Shown here in pieces: positions 44,020 to 57,234 of a DNA stretch of 64,000 nt. A program made the translations under genes and the position numbers. The DNA is from Apoda limacodes (Eukaryota > Arthropoda > Insecta > Lepidoptera > Limacodidae), in the NCBI GenBank assembly GCA_946406115.1, contig OX291551.1, positions 2,604,001 through 2,668,000 of the forward strand, written 5' to 3'. Every line of letters starts with the position of its first letter. Within the stretch, counting starts at the first letter, position 1. Below the pieces are notes generated by a model, which worked only from the letters and a program-made list of their open reading frames with translations, was not told the origin of the DNA and did no database searches.

Positions 44020-44738
44020 TTTTTTATTACCACTGAGGTGGGAAACAAGCTTACGGTCCACCTGATAGTAAGCGGTCACCGTAGGCTATGGACGCTTGCA
44101 ACACCAGGGATATCACTCGCGTGATTCTGACCCTTCAAAAATATAATAACTTCTTTTTTGAAGAACCCCTTAGAATACTGTAGTCCTTAGAGAAAACTTG
44201 GCAGGAGCTTATTCCACAACCCGAGGAGGAAGTTTCTCTGAAACCGCTCTGTACGCGACTATTTCGTCTAAAATGTGAAAATGAATTCCTTGCCAATGGT
44301 GAGCGTTGCAATGGTACAAAGTAGCAGTGGGCATCATTTCGAACAATTCCTCAGAACGGCAAAGTCTCTCCTCAGACTTAAGGGCTCGATACGGCAAGTG
44401 AGTTTGGGATCGTCGACAATTCTCACAGCCCGTCGTCGAACCGAGTCAAATGGAACAAGCTGGTATCCGGGTGCACTCGCCCAGAGATGGCAGTGGTACT
44501 CCATATGGAGGCGAATTTGCGACTTGTGAAGCAGCAACCTTTGCCCTAACGTGAAGTACTGCTTCGCTCTGTTAAGTACACCAAGTTTTTTGGACGCCAG
44601 TTTCACCATGTCTTGCAAATGATCTCGGAACTGAACATCGCTGGAGACGTCAACACGAAGGATCCCAATGCTCTTGGAGATGGAGAGGGGAGTGTTCTTG
44701 AATTGTGGGGCCACAGTAAATGATTTTATTAGCGGTAA
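44020..44738 (-). mobile_element. LINE 3' fragment
   Basis: Minus-strand copy of the same LINE: T run, then ACCACTGAGGTGGGAAACAA at the 3' end, running up to the region encoding FKNTPLSISKSIGILRVDVS. About 85% similar by eye to the 59.5-kb copy, with several deletions. Confidence 0.8.
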
Positions 44739-46019
44739 GCTAGCACAGCCGAGTCGCTTGGCTCATCTTGGCGAAGGATCTACCCATTTCTAAATGATTA
44801 CCATACTTTGAATACTTTTTGGTAACGATGACTTATAGTACCCCTATTCTTACGCCCTGTTCAACGTAGAAGTAAATTGTAAAGGGGCGTTTCGTGAGTT
44901 TCGTTAATAGTAAAATAATAAAATTAGCTAGTCTTGCTATTTTGAGCCCCCTGTTAGAATGTTTGTTGATAAATTCCTTGTCATTAATAAATTATTTGTT
45001 AAAGTTATTTGTGTTATACAAATAGCCCGAGGCTAAGTTTTGGGTGTGATTTTAACTTGTCAGTAATGGATACATCTACTATGTAATAAACATACGGAAT
45101 AATTTATTACATTGTAGGTTTATTAAATAAAGGTAGTTAGTTTCGCCGCAAGGTCGACACTTTAAAATTAGTTATAATTAAATGCGACCTGTTTTTAACG
45201 TGTTGATTAGAATGACGAATATCCTATTGCAGGTCCTGAAGAAAATGACCGGTTCGGTATGCCTCGACACAAGAGTCTAACTCATTTACTCTTGGTCTTA
45301 TTTCGCTGGACTGAAATAATTGCAATTGCAATTTAGTAAAATCTCTCGTATTACGCATATTGGCTAAAGGTGGCCACTTCCAGCAGAAAATATTGAGCCT
45401 GAAGACTTTGCGCGTTTATCTGTATAGATACAACAGGGAAAATTCATTATATTTGAAACAAGATTACTGTCGTCGGTGCTGTCAGCACTAAAGGAATTTT
45501 CAGAAGAATCGTAGCAAGACAAATACTATAACATCAATATCCAAATAGTCATAATATAATTAAATACAAAAAAATATATTAGTATTAAAATAAATTAGAT
45601 AAATGTCATTTTGCTAACAAAATTATATAATTTTTTATATACATTGCAATCTGTTAGTTTTGTTTTTTAGTAAAATGTATGGTAAGCATAGTTTTTGATC
45701 TTTAAATAAATATTTGTTCAGATGCGGCGCCATAGAAGTAAATGCTGGTGCTGTGGTTCCAAGTCGGCATGATACATTTGTCTAGAGGGTCCGGACTTTA
45801 CCAATTACCAATTAAGTACCAATTAAGTATTAAACGTGAATCCTTTGCAGGTTGCATTAAAAAATAATCGTAATTTTAACGGTTTTTCAATTTTTTTTTG
45901 CTTTATGAAATGTAGATGTGTGTAATAGAAAAAGAGACAAAATTTCAAAGAAATTTGATTCATCAATATATTGGTATTTGTTAGAAAAATATACGTGATA
46001 ATAAACATTATCTCCTAAT
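44739..46019. other. Non-coding, AT-rich
   Basis: Nothing recognised. Confidence 0.35.
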
Positions 46020-48709
46020 TTGAAGTTCATAGGTCAATGGGAAGTTAAAAAAATCTTTAGAACAAATTACCTTCCGATTTCTGTTGTTGTAGACTTATAA
46101 TTACTTGAAGTAATTGCCGAATCTAAAGTTTTCAAGAAAAGTGTGACAAAAAAGAGATTTATTTGGAGAACTATAATTCTACAAAAAGTTTATTTATTAT
46201 TTTGTGTAAAATAGTATGTTTCACACTTCGAATTCTGCACGTGAAATATTTTCATTTGTGATACATAGACACGACTTATAATTCTCCAAATAAATATCTT
46301 TTTTTTCACCAATACACGTTTTTCAACATTTTCCATAGTTTTACCAAAGAATATATTATAATTATTTATAAAAATCTTTTTCAGTCACTTTTAGCTGTAG
46401 TTCTTACTTGTGTATTTAAATCTGTATATATTTCAACTAAAGACTATGCTTTAACTGTAAAACTCTATGAACCCTAATTAACTTCATAGTAAGTTGTAAA
46501 AATTGTTTGAGATTTCTACAGTAAATTATATTTTAGTTTTATTATAAAAATTTGATACTAATTTCTTATCTTTACTGTAACCGTTTACAATGTTTTTCAG
46601 GTATAAAGGTAAATCTGAATTAAGATCATGTAAATGTTCAGGGTACTTAAGGTTACAGGTTAATTTTAAAATAGAGCTCATTTTCCGTGGCAAAAATATA
46701 TTATAGATAGGTGTACAGCTTAGTGTAAAAAGAAGAAAATAAATAATTACAATTAAATCACATTAGATATAAAAAATTCTAAAGTTATCAGAAATATCAG
46801 TGAGTAGCATTACATAAGTTCTTAAATATAGATTGGAATATTCCAACATATTTTTACATTTAAATTGGGCTGACATAGTTTTGAGCATGTTTATAATTAT
46901 AATTTGATACACTGGTATTAAAGAGTTAAAGAAAGCATCTTGATTTGGAAGAGATGTAATTTTTAAGGACTCATAAGAATTAACAAATTCATGAAAAAAA
47001 ACGCCTTTCCTAATAAGTTTATTAAAATTCGTTTGTAATTGATTTCTTAATTCTGCAAATTGGTCTTTATATAATATTCTATATATCTAAACTCTAGTAG
47101 ATCATAAATTAAAAATAATCTAAAAACCGCAAATGAACTATACGACATATTAGGTTTATATGAGAGTGAAATATATATTTACTTATTTTGCGGAATTATT
47201 TTTATTTTCTCAATCTTTAAAATTCAAAGCATGAACAATAAAATGAGCATCATAATTGTTTAGATTGTGAAATAGAATAGGATTGAAAAATGGAACACGA
47301 TACTTTGTGCTACTAAATAATTCGTGACTAACACCTCTAAAATTACTAGTATTCCAGTCATAGTCTACTGTGATTTCATCACCTAATATAACATAATTGC
47401 GATTGTCTTATAGATTCCTTCTCTTCATTAGTTAAAGAAAGTGGACATTTTTGAAAACAATTTATCCTATGTATATTGCTAATATCTTTGTTAATGCTTT
47501 CCATAAACATTTTTGTACAATTAGGCTCTGAGTATGTTCTGTATATAGACAGTTTATCATCATATGAACATTTTATATGGTATCCATAAGAACAAACTAC
47601 ATGTTCATGTATTGTTTACGTATATGAGCTACAAAGTCTGCATATATTATAAAATGTAATTTTAATATTCTTTGAAATTTATCAAAATAGATTTCATCAT
47701 TATTTGTTTCCCTATTAAACCAATATTTTTCATTTTTATGAATTCCTAGTTATTCAGTAACAATTTGAGCACAGTCATGTTTCTGGTGATTAATTAAATT
47801 AACTTTAGATTAAAAATAGATACGGCAACCGGCCCAGATATGAATCGTCATTTCGATTTGTTATTTGTTTATTTACCAAGCGTGATAAATACAATAATGA
47901 CCATTTCAAACATTGTTTAAAAATAATAAGTTAATTTGTAATTAATTAGAACATTTTGTAAAGTTTTTTTTTCTTTGTTAAACTCTAATTCAAACATATT
48001 AATGCTAATGTCATTTTGTTTTTCTACCTTGGGTATATCAGATAATTTGATTGGGAACTGAATATTATTAAATGTTAGTTTTTTTTGATGCCTCAAGTAT
48101 GATGATACCCTATCGGAATGTGTATTTGCAGGATATAGTCCACTTAAAACATTGTTGATCGTTCTTTTTTACGAATATACGAAGATCCCCGTAAGGGATT
48201 GAACTTATTAACATGCATTTCTAAGAACTGTTTTTTTTTAAGGTCTACCATTTTCTTTTTTTTTTCTAAATCACTATGTGACATTACACATTTTATTTTT
48301 AATGTCATCACTTAAAGGTTCTGAATAATTTTCTAATTCACCAATTTTTATCCAATTTCTAATACACAAATTTAAAAGAATTTTTTAAATCTTTTGTTTT
48401 CTGATCAAAATCTGCATGAATAATAAAATAGTATTGATTCTTCAATTGATGCTATAAATACTTCACGAGTGATATAACAGACACATAAAGTAAATTATGA
48501 TTAAGAATAAGACATTTCTATTTGTGTTTCTTAGATCGTAAGTGCTGAGCATAAAATCTTTGGTTAACCTGTAAATCACATATTTGACACATCATGTCCT
48601 GTGTACGAGTTGTATTGGAAGATGTTGACGTCGATGCTAGTTGTAAATCTTTAACACTATTATCAGCTTTTCTCTTTAAACTTCGACCGACTTGAATTGA
48701 AGATAACAT
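46020..48709 (-). pseudogene. Type B DNA polymerase fossil (Polinton/adintovirus- or bidnavirus-like)
   Basis: A decayed minus-strand reading frame. Its beginning at 48709-48518 is open and encodes a basic stretch and one zinc-finger-like unit (CQICDLQVNQRFYAQHLRS). Further along, after many stops and frameshifts, short blocks remain: FHNLNNYDAHFI (about 47245-47280), which resembles the exonuclease-site segment of protein-primed type B polymerases; KYPEHLHDL (about 46620-46648); and FGKTMENVEKRV (about 46310-46350). These occur in the same order as in polymerases of Polintons and related viruses. The fossil cannot make a functional enzyme. Whether it came from a transposon or an integrated virus is not decided; no integrase, capsid or terminal repeats were seen. 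Confidence 0.6.
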
Positions 48710-48797
48710 GATAACCCATTACGATAATGATGTAATTACATAACAAAACTAGAGACAAGTTATACACAGGAGCCACTGTGACGTCACGCGGTAGTTT

Positions 48798-49215
48798 TGG
48801 TCAAGCGCGAGTCGCCACACCCCAGACACAGGGGGTGGTTTTGAGAATGGTCAAGCGTGAGTCGCCACACCCTAGACACAGGGGGTGGTTTTGAGAGTGG
48901 TCAAGCGCGAGTCGCCACACCCCAGCCACAGGGGGTAGTTTTGAGAATGGTCAAGCACGAGTCGCCACACCCCAGACACAGGGGGTGGTTTTGAGAATGG
49001 TCAAGCACGAGTCGCCACACCCCAGACACAGGGGTGGTTTTGAGAGTGGTCAAGCGCGAGTCGTGCGGGGCAGAAAAGTTTTTAGGCGAGGGGTTGGGGT
49101 TGAAGGGTAGTGAGCCAGAACCAACGATGTTTTGAGAGTGGTCAAGCGCGAGTCGGGCGGGGGGCAGAAAAGTTTTAAGGCGAGGGGTTGGGGTTGGAGG
49201 GTAGTGAGCCAGAAC
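48798..49215 (+). repeat. Composite tandem array (50-bp units, then 91-bp units)
   Basis: TGGTCAAGCGCGAGTCG recurs at 48798, 48848, 48898, 48948, 48998 and 49047 (50-bp spacing, the last 49), each followed by CCACACCCCAGACACAGGGG. From 49047 the unit changes to about 91 bp with GGGCAGAAAAGTTTTTAGGCG and GTAGTGAGCCAGAACCAACG, recurring at 49138. The open frames across this array are artefacts of the repeat. Confidence 0.85.
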
Positions 49216-49239
49216 CAACGAATCCCCTCTACTCATAAT

Positions 49240-49655
49240 ACACTCGTGTCTGTGAACCATGGAAATACACATACAAAATTTCAACCCAATTGGTGGAGCC
49301 GTTTTGTAGACATACTGACAGCAGCGCCACCTACCGGGTCCAGTTGTATTTTAAAATTATCCAGGAAACCATCGAAATACCCATATAAAATTCAACCCAA
49401 TCGGTTCAGCCGTTTAGAAGTTATGTGAAAAAGATAAGTACGGAAGGATAATTCTTACTACCCATTGTCCTATTACTCGTTTTCCCGTAGGAATGAAGTA
49501 TTTTCCCTCGATAAAAAGCCAATGCTCATCAGGGATAATTTCGGCTTCTAATGGTAAAAGAATTTTTCAAATCGGTCCAGTAGTTTCGGAGCCTATTCAA
49601 TACAAGCAAACAAACAAACAATCAAATCTTTCCTCTTATAATATTAGTGTAGATA
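49240..49655 (+). mobile_element. LINE/SINE 3' end
   Basis: TTTCAACCCAATTGGTGGAG, TTCAACCCAATCGGTTCAGC and AATCGGTCCAGTAGTTTCGG are the usual repeated tail phrases. The unit ends in CAAACAAACAAAC and CTTATAATATTAGTGTAGAT, a common lepidopteran LINE terminus. Confidence 0.6.
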
Positions 49656-50265
49656 ACGAAGACATGACGTAAAACATCATAATATACTACGTGGTTCAAA
49701 AGGGTCAAATAATAATGCCGGAGATAATTCTGCTTCTTATAATGAACAACTTACCCCAAGGAACAGGTGTCAAATCTAAAAAAAACTTTTTACCTTTCAT
49801 ACTGCGTTCGATCATCTGATGAGACTTCCTTGGGTTAAGTTGTACAGTATAAGGAGCTGAATTATCTTCTGCTTTATTATTTGACTCTTTTATTATAGTA
49901 TGTATAAGTAGTAACTCCTATCCAATCCAGAATTGTTATAGTTTAACTAGAATTGGCAAATGGGGATATTCACTCCTTGGTCTTTCATTCTACCGCTTAT
50001 ATATTATAAAGCTGGTATGTATGACTTATGGGATGTATAAAGCGAACTTGCGTTTCGGCAAAAGGTTCACCCACTGACCTATAATTCTTTCGATACGGGG
50101 CTCACCACATGTCACGCAGGACTAAAGTGTTCGATAAAAAAAGGCTGTTCCCACATTATGACGGACGTGAGTTTGTTTACAGCCACTGTTTAACCCCTTC
50201 GGGGAATAAAAACAGTCACGTTATACATACGTATTGCCTTGCAAATGCACATTAAATAGATAGAT
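49656..50265. other. Non-coding
   Basis: Nothing recognised. Confidence 0.35.
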
Positions 50266-51850
50266 AGACTGTTTATACTTTATTGCACATCAAAAGTGAA
50301 AGAAAACAAATCAGGCGGTCTTATTGCTTATAAGCGATGTCTACCGGCAACCTTTGGGTAGATAGAAAATGAAAAATATACAGAAAAATTAGGTGACGTA
50401 TAACTAAATTAATACCTAAGTATAAACATTTACTTAGAATATAATATAAATAATATTTTAAACTGTAGATAATAGTTAAATAAAAACATTAAGTATAATA
50501 TCATATTTATTCATATATAATACATATAAATACACATATTAACATATATTTGCTAAGATACATACAATAAATTTATGGAACAAGACTGCTGCAATATGAT
50601 TTAATTTGATTAATGAAAATACTAGTAGATTGAGCTTTTTTATGGATAAAGTCAAATTATTCCATATAGTTTTATTTTGTGGAACTTCATTTTTATGAAT
50701 AATTTTTTTTTTTTTATTTTTTTTTTATTATAATAACTTGGGTCTTATCGGGTTTATTTTAAAACCACGACATTTACTCCAATCATTTATAATATTAAAA
50801 TTTGTGTTAATAGTCACAATAGCCCTATTGAGGTCATTGAGTGAGGCACGAGTATGAATTTGAAAATCGTCTGCATACAAGTGGTAGAGGGAAGAGATTC
50901 CGTGTCCGTTAGTAAAAATAGCAAAAAGAAGTGGACAAGACGCCATCTTGAGGTACGCCAGCAAGGATATCGCACCAAGATGAGAAAGTATCCTCAACTT
51001 TGATACATTGCGGGTGTTTTTATGCAAATAACTGCAAAACCATTCAATTACCCAGATACAGAGATATTTTAAGAGAACGTAAATAAGCAACTAAAATATC
51101 GAAGTCTATTGTGTTAAAAGCGATACTGAAATCCGGTAATGACAGAACAGTCAGTTCTTGCCGGTCCATGCACGCCCAGACAGATATCATCCGTAATCTT
51201 TGCAAGAGCAGTAGCCGTACTATGACCAGGTCGGAAGCCGGATTGAAAAGGATTAGGAGGCAATTTTCTGGTACATTTTCATTGATTTTTAACCAATTTC
51301 CTGGTGAGTTAGCGACTTTAAACTTTATATAAATGTAAATAGCTTAGAACCCGATGACAATGCATTATTCAACAAAGTGTGAAAAAGTGGCTTAGCTGTT
51401 GATGGACAAGTCGTTCTAGGCCTTTGGACAGGAATGACAAGATTGATATAGGACGGTAATCAGAGAATAAGGCAGGATGGGATTTTTTCGGTAATGGAAT
51501 TACATGTGCCAGTTTCCACATATTACATTTTAGAGAGTTTCCCCTTCCCCTTATTATGAGTAATAATAAGGGGAAATAATGTCAAGCGTAGAAATATTCA
51601 TACTACAACTAATGCAGTCATCACCGACAGCGCTTAATGCAATCAAAATGTTCTTCTTAACATCAAAGATGGTAAATTTACTAAAAGTAAAAGAGAGTCA
51701 GGAGAATCAGGAGTTGGAATGGATTGAGTATGGTGGATTGAGGCAGATGGTATGGATGGTGATAAAGCATCCTTTATTAATCCTTTTGATCGAGTGGTTA
51801 GTGCGGTCACTCGATACTTAAAGGTTTTTTAGTTTATTGCCAAAGCAGTG
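50266..51850 (-). mobile_element. Decayed LINE with YADD-type reverse transcriptase
   Basis: Minus strand, from the 5' side: pre-RT text near 51650, then SDYRPISILSFLSKGLERLV near 51400-51460, then HLYADDFQIHTRASLNDLNR with the catalytic YADD box at about 50870, then a KINP-like block. The 3' end near 50266 (ATAGATAGATAGACTGTTTA) is a usual tail. Stops and frameshifts occur throughout. Confidence 0.7.
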
Positions 51851-52239
51851 TAAATGTGTGAGCGTTAATCATAGGTATTGTATAGGTTTTTAAAACCAAA
51901 GTTAAAAAACAGTAGCTCATATATTGAAAGTGGTAAAGAGGCTAAATGAACTGTGAGCTAAATTGCTAAAGCGGGATAAGATTAGGTCATCTGGCAGCTG
52001 CTATCCTTTTTTGTTTTGTTACTGTAAAACTGTTTGGTGTTAAGTAAAAATACAACACATGAAAACAGATCAACTTAGTTATAAATTGAGCAGACATTTT
52101 TTACAGTATAAAGTCTCGCCTAACGGTAGTTGAGTCGCAGCCGCTTCGGCTCAAGAATATAATAAATAAGGTGGCTTTTATTTGTTAGTGTTGTACAGCT
52201 ACCGTGTCATAATTAGTAAGAGTGGAGACCGCGTACGGA
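51851..52239. other. Non-coding
   Basis: Nothing recognised. Confidence 0.35.
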
Positions 52240-52375
52240 AAAGTAAAGCGTGGGTCGTCCTCAAGCCCGGTGGACCGGCGACCTTAACTTGAAAAGTTAA
52301 AAGAGTGGCTCAGAAGACCGGGAGAAATGGTGCCCCAGTGCGTGGATCACTATAAGCTAATATAATGATGATAAT
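52240..52375 (+). mobile_element. RTE-clade LINE 3' end
   Basis: GTGGGTCGTCCTCAAGCCCG, GTGGACCGGCGACC and GAAGACCGGGAGAAATGG, ending in TAATGATGATAATG, is the characteristic 3' end of lepidopteran RTE/BovB-type elements. Confidence 0.6.
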
Positions 52376-53903
52376 GTTACATTTCCAGAAAATGTTAACT
52401 TCCAAAAATAACATGTAATGAAATCGTATTTATTGTATGATTGAACAAAATTTTAAATGAAGATATGTTTTTATTTTTCATTTTAGTTTAATTACAACCG
52501 GATAACTTTGTCCAAACTCCTTATGGTCGCCATCACTCAATGGGTTTCTCCGAGCAAAATTAATTCTCACGTATTACTATGTAATTCCGCAGTTGCTGGC
52601 ACGAGATCTAATCACATACCGCCTTGAACTTTACCAAAGCTTTATCGTTTCCACATCCTGCTTGTTATATACACTATATGTACATTATATACTCTAATTT
52701 ATATCGGGCGGGACTTGATTAGTACGTATACTTAACACCAATACTCTGAGTAACAATAATGTAAAAACTTGGGACATATTGGTAGGTAGCCTTTGACAGA
52801 CGTCGAACTTCTTATAAATCATTTTTGTACTAGGTAGAACCCGTATTTCTTAGATATACGAACCTGTGTCCTGTGTATGGTTTATACCTATTACTAGCTA
52901 TTTTATAACAGAAAAAATGCAAAAAAACAATATTGCTGTCGAGTCCTATATGCAAGTCTGGCATTAGGACCCTCAAAAGATAAAATAATTCTATAACTAC
53001 TGCCTTTAATATCTTTTAACGTTTAATATCTTATAACTTTTAATATGTAGTATTATCATGTCTTCATCTTCGCATGTCTCGGCGATGTTAAACGATTAAG
53101 ACTAACGCTAAAATTTGGTACACTTTTCTAAAAAAATCTGGAAATATATATACTATATACTGAACAAGCACACTTGGCACATAGATAAATTTAGATTTTT
53201 TTTTGAAAATAACACGACTTGCTAGAATCAAAAAGGTTTAAGACAACATAGTAACGGTTACGTAACTATATACTAATGGTAGTCCGACATGATTTGCGGG
53301 TGGTTTTTTTATCAATAAAGTAATCAATAAAAAATAGTAAATTCTTCATTTAATTTTAATAATCTGGGCACAATTATACTTAAACTACAAATTTCGTAAA
53401 TTACAGATATTTTCTAAAAAGGATTTGTTAACCGGTGCCTCTTTTATGTTAGTTACTTTCAGCCAGGTCGTTTAGTACTGTTATCTGTTGACGGTGGTGC
53501 GTACCATTGTTATATCGGCATGCTCTAGAATTTCCCCGCTTTCAAGTCATTAGTCAGTTTTATAGAACGAAATCATCTTTTTCGTCAGTTACCTTAACCA
53601 TGTTACTACTTCGAAGACCTAAAAAATATATTATTTAAAGTTTTAAACTTCGTAGTCAATCTACTACTCATTTTAGGCGGCATATTAAGACTCATCAATG
53701 GCCATGGAGTTCCTTGACCTAGATCTGCGTTTGTAGTCAACAGTTGTTAAATCTTTTCATTAGTCTTTGTTTCTCTCAAAACTATTTTCTATTAGTCTGT
53801 TGGCCGTTCTAGAAGATGAATCCAAATTCGTAGTTTTTGTAGTTTTCCAAATTCGTAAGATTTGTGTACTGTTAGTCATTATTTTTTTAAATATGTCATT
53901 ATA
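52376..53903. other. Non-coding, AT-rich
   Basis: Nothing recognised. Confidence 0.35.
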
Positions 53904-54116
53904 TTAAGGTATTGTGTGATTTGTGTCTGCTTTCAGAAATTTATAGTAGATGGCAGTACTGACTAATAACAAAGCCAAGAACAGTCCGATGGTCCAAAAT
54001 GAGAAGCTATAAAACCGACTTATTTTACAGGTCTCCAGCACTCCCGGTTTTGCTTTACTGTCGACTGAAGCACTCTTCAGTTGATTATAATTTTGAATTG
54101 ATTGTTTGGCCTCCAT
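53904..54116 (-). CDS. Possible small single-pass membrane protein, unknown
   Basis: A 70-codon frame on the minus strand. The ATG has AAAA before it and an in-frame TAA 9 nt upstream, so the start is well defined; CTGTTTACAG 18 nt upstream could be a UTR splice acceptor. The product has a polar, Lys/Gln/Ser-rich N-terminal half (about residues 1-35), one hydrophobic segment FWTIGLFLALLLVSTAIYY (about 40-58) and a short tail ending NHTIP, as in a tail-anchored or type II membrane protein. I do not recognise the family. No neighbouring exon supports a larger gene, and a chance frame is possible in this AT-rich stretch. Confidence 0.35.
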   Translation of the reverse strand: MEAKQSIQNYNQLKSASVDSKAKPGVLETCKISRFYSFSFWTIGLFLALLLVSTAIYYKFLKADTNHTIP

Positions 54117-57100
54117 TTTTTCTTATAGATTCTGTAAACAGTTTTTCTAGTACATATCCTGAATATTGACCGTAAATTTAATTACTATGCTTAACAACAA
54201 CAGTCCCCCACCCCAGTCTGGAGCGTGAGAAAATGGTGTTCTAGCGATTTGTCATCTGAATGTCCATATCATATAAAAAAAACCCATAAGGTCGGTAAGG
54301 AATAGTTCTCAGCTATATGCATACAGTTTTGTCCCCAATAATGCATTCTGACTACCGTGTCGAATAGCCACCACGTATCCTATAACGAGTATTGAATGGC
54401 ACACAATTCCTATTGAATGGTACATAATGGTACACAATTCCTACACGCGCAGCAATGGTAATGGTACTTGAAATCGATTCTTATTGCCATTGAAATCAGA
54501 AATGAGGAGTCTGAATGAGACTGTGCAGTTCATCAGGAAGATGCGCGGTAGAGCGCTATTCTGTACTACGCTTTCGTATACGTGGTCGCCATTTGAGAAC
54601 ATTTCTCTACCAACAACGAAAACTCTTTGGTCTACCCATTTTTACTTCACTTTACTAATGTTATGAGCTACATGTAACTATGGTTCCTCTGCAAACGTTA
54701 CGTAGACATAGCTCGTTGCCCAGCACGCTGTGTGACTCTGAGCTAGTTTATTGGATCAGCAGTAAATTACCATGTTTCATAAGTCATGTATACCTATGTC
54801 ATGTATAGCCACACTCGGTTACGACTTGGTTTTTAGGTGATGAGGAGTAAGAGATAAGATGTTGTAGTGTAATATGATCACTTGTAACCTTCATTTTATT
54901 GAGTTTAATTTTTCGATTCCCGTTGCTCAAAATAAAAAATGAAACATTATTTTAACAAAAACTATCCCTGAATTGAGATGTTCCTTGTTTCTAGATAACC
55001 TACAATCAGGTAATTTACTAATTGTAATTAAACCAAATAATTTATTATTTCCATTCTGTTTGTATATTGTTTTTGATTTATTTAAACATCTATCATCTAT
55101 ATAAAGGAAGAATAAAAGTGTGAGAAATTTTCAGTTTTATTTAATTTTTTATTTCGAAAGAAATGTCACCATTATTAAATATTATAAAATGGCTTGGTTT
55201 TTCAGGATTTTGGTGTTGCCGTAAATGTATAAAATATTAACCCGAAAATTTAATTAATAAAATTTAAATCACCAACTAGGCCGGAGTGGTAGACTTAGGG
55301 CCAAGGAGAGGACCCTGCAATAGGTTGGGCGTACTCGTCAGTACTCGAATAACATACTAACTAGGCATATAGCATTTATCCTAAAATCTAAAACAACATT
55401 ACAACCATTTTCTAATAGAAAAATTACCCAAGATTTGCCTTTTATTTCCATCTGTATATGTGTCCAATATTGAGCTTTAAAGTACTAATTTTTGTTATAG
55501 TGGCCCCCCTCCCTGCCAGCTAAATGGTTGCTTTTGGAAACATGAAAATATTTACGACTATAGGAGGTATAAGTATATAATAAAGTTAAAAGGAACACTT
55601 CACAACTAAATAAGCTTTAAAAGTTAAGGAGTATCTAATAGTCAAGCATTCCATAAAATGTATTTGCAAAATTGTTACGAGCAACTACGGAACCCTACGT
55701 GTGACCCTACACATAATTATTTAAAGTAAAGGTAATTTTTTACTTCTCTGCAACACAAGAATCTTACATGAAAAAAATTGTAATGGACAGGGAAAAATCC
55801 CTTTATACACAGATGGTATTCAGAAATTGGTGCAAAACGCTGATTTTACCTTAAAAAAATATTTGACGAAATATTTTACATCATACAAATACACCATTAC
55901 AGAACGTAAACAAAAGATTTAGACCAATTTAGACAAATGAATAACAGGAAACAACATTTTTTTTTTTTATGAAAATTAAATATTTTAAAAGTGTTTACAA
56001 TTTACACTTAAAAACATGGTTTTTAAGTGTAAATTGTGTTTTTTTCAGCCTATTCTTTAATTTTATCAGTGTGTAAAGGATGATTTGGACAGCTACAAGA
56101 GATCTGAACTGCTATAATGCCGAGCAAGTGAATTTTATGTTATTTCGACCATTTGGCGGGAAAAAAAAATCTGGTAGTAAATATTTTTTTTATCGAAAAC
56201 TATTATTTGCCACCGACTTTCATATATCATTTCTATATCAGGGAGTGCTACTTTATCGAATAAGATTTTTTTCAGGTTAAAATGTCGTGTTGCAGAGAAG
56301 TAAATATTTACCGAAGTAAATTTGTCCTTTAAAAACACCAAAAGTTGATTTTGTTTTTTTATTTGTCATACAAATTGATAAACGGCAAAATTTTAATAAA
56401 TCATTTCTTCACATTCATCAAACCCGGGCGATTCACGGCGGTTATATCAGGATATTTAGGATATCGCGCATTACAAGTCGTAAATTGGGAATAACTGTGT
56501 TGCTTGTATGGTTACATTAGCAACAGCAGCCACCGTGTAGGATCTAATTCAAATCAGGCGACATCACGTAAGTGAGCGGTCCATTTATCAACATATACAG
56601 TACCTAATATGCATACCTACCTTAAATTCTAGCCTCTTTCGGTACCAAATATTTTAAGCGGCTCCCACCCAGGTGACCAATACGCAAGTGGCTGTTCAAA
56701 GATAGGCGACACTTTTCAATCAAGAAGCACCTTCTTTATGTTCCTCAAAGTTTTGCAGCAAACTTAGTTTTCTGTCTTGCACTGAATATACTTATTTAAG
56801 ATTATGAACTGTAAATTTTATATTATGCAGCAGAATAAAAGTTTACGTGTTCATGGCGGGTTTTTTTTATTATTTTGTATTTAGTTACAACATGATTTTG
56901 ATATTGAAAAAATCTGCATATTTTTCCTAAAGTGACATTTAGAATGACAATGAACCGTCATTAATGATTTGATAGAGAAATAAATTTAAATAGAATGACT
57001 GTGTGAGGTTGCGGTGAGAATTTTATGAAATGCGTGCGCTTTATTTACTATCCTCATTATTGCAAAGGTTGTTTCATTTGTAAACCAATAAAAAAATCAT

Positions 57101-57234
57101 AAAACAGCTAATACAATGAAAAAATCTTAATTATAGTAAACCTTCGAATAAAAAAGAAAGTACTGTAGATTACAACCATTAAAAGAGCTGAAATTCGATA
57201 AGAAAACTCACAGAAGAAACCTTGAACTCCAAGT
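54117..57234. other. Non-coding, AT-rich
   Basis: Apart from the perfect hairpin at 55997-56037 nothing is recognised. Confidence 0.35.
55997..56037. repeat. Perfect 19-bp hairpin with 3-nt loop
   Basis: ACAATTTACACTTAAAAAC, ATG, then its exact complement GTTTTTAAGTGTAAATTGT. Too short a loop for a normal miRNA precursor; more likely a cruciform-prone palindrome or the core of a tiny MITE. Confidence 0.8.

Noticed and set aside
48901..49284. 127-codon open frame on the minus strand
   Set aside because: Produced by the 50/91-bp tandem array; low-complexity, Thr/Pro-rich repeat translation.
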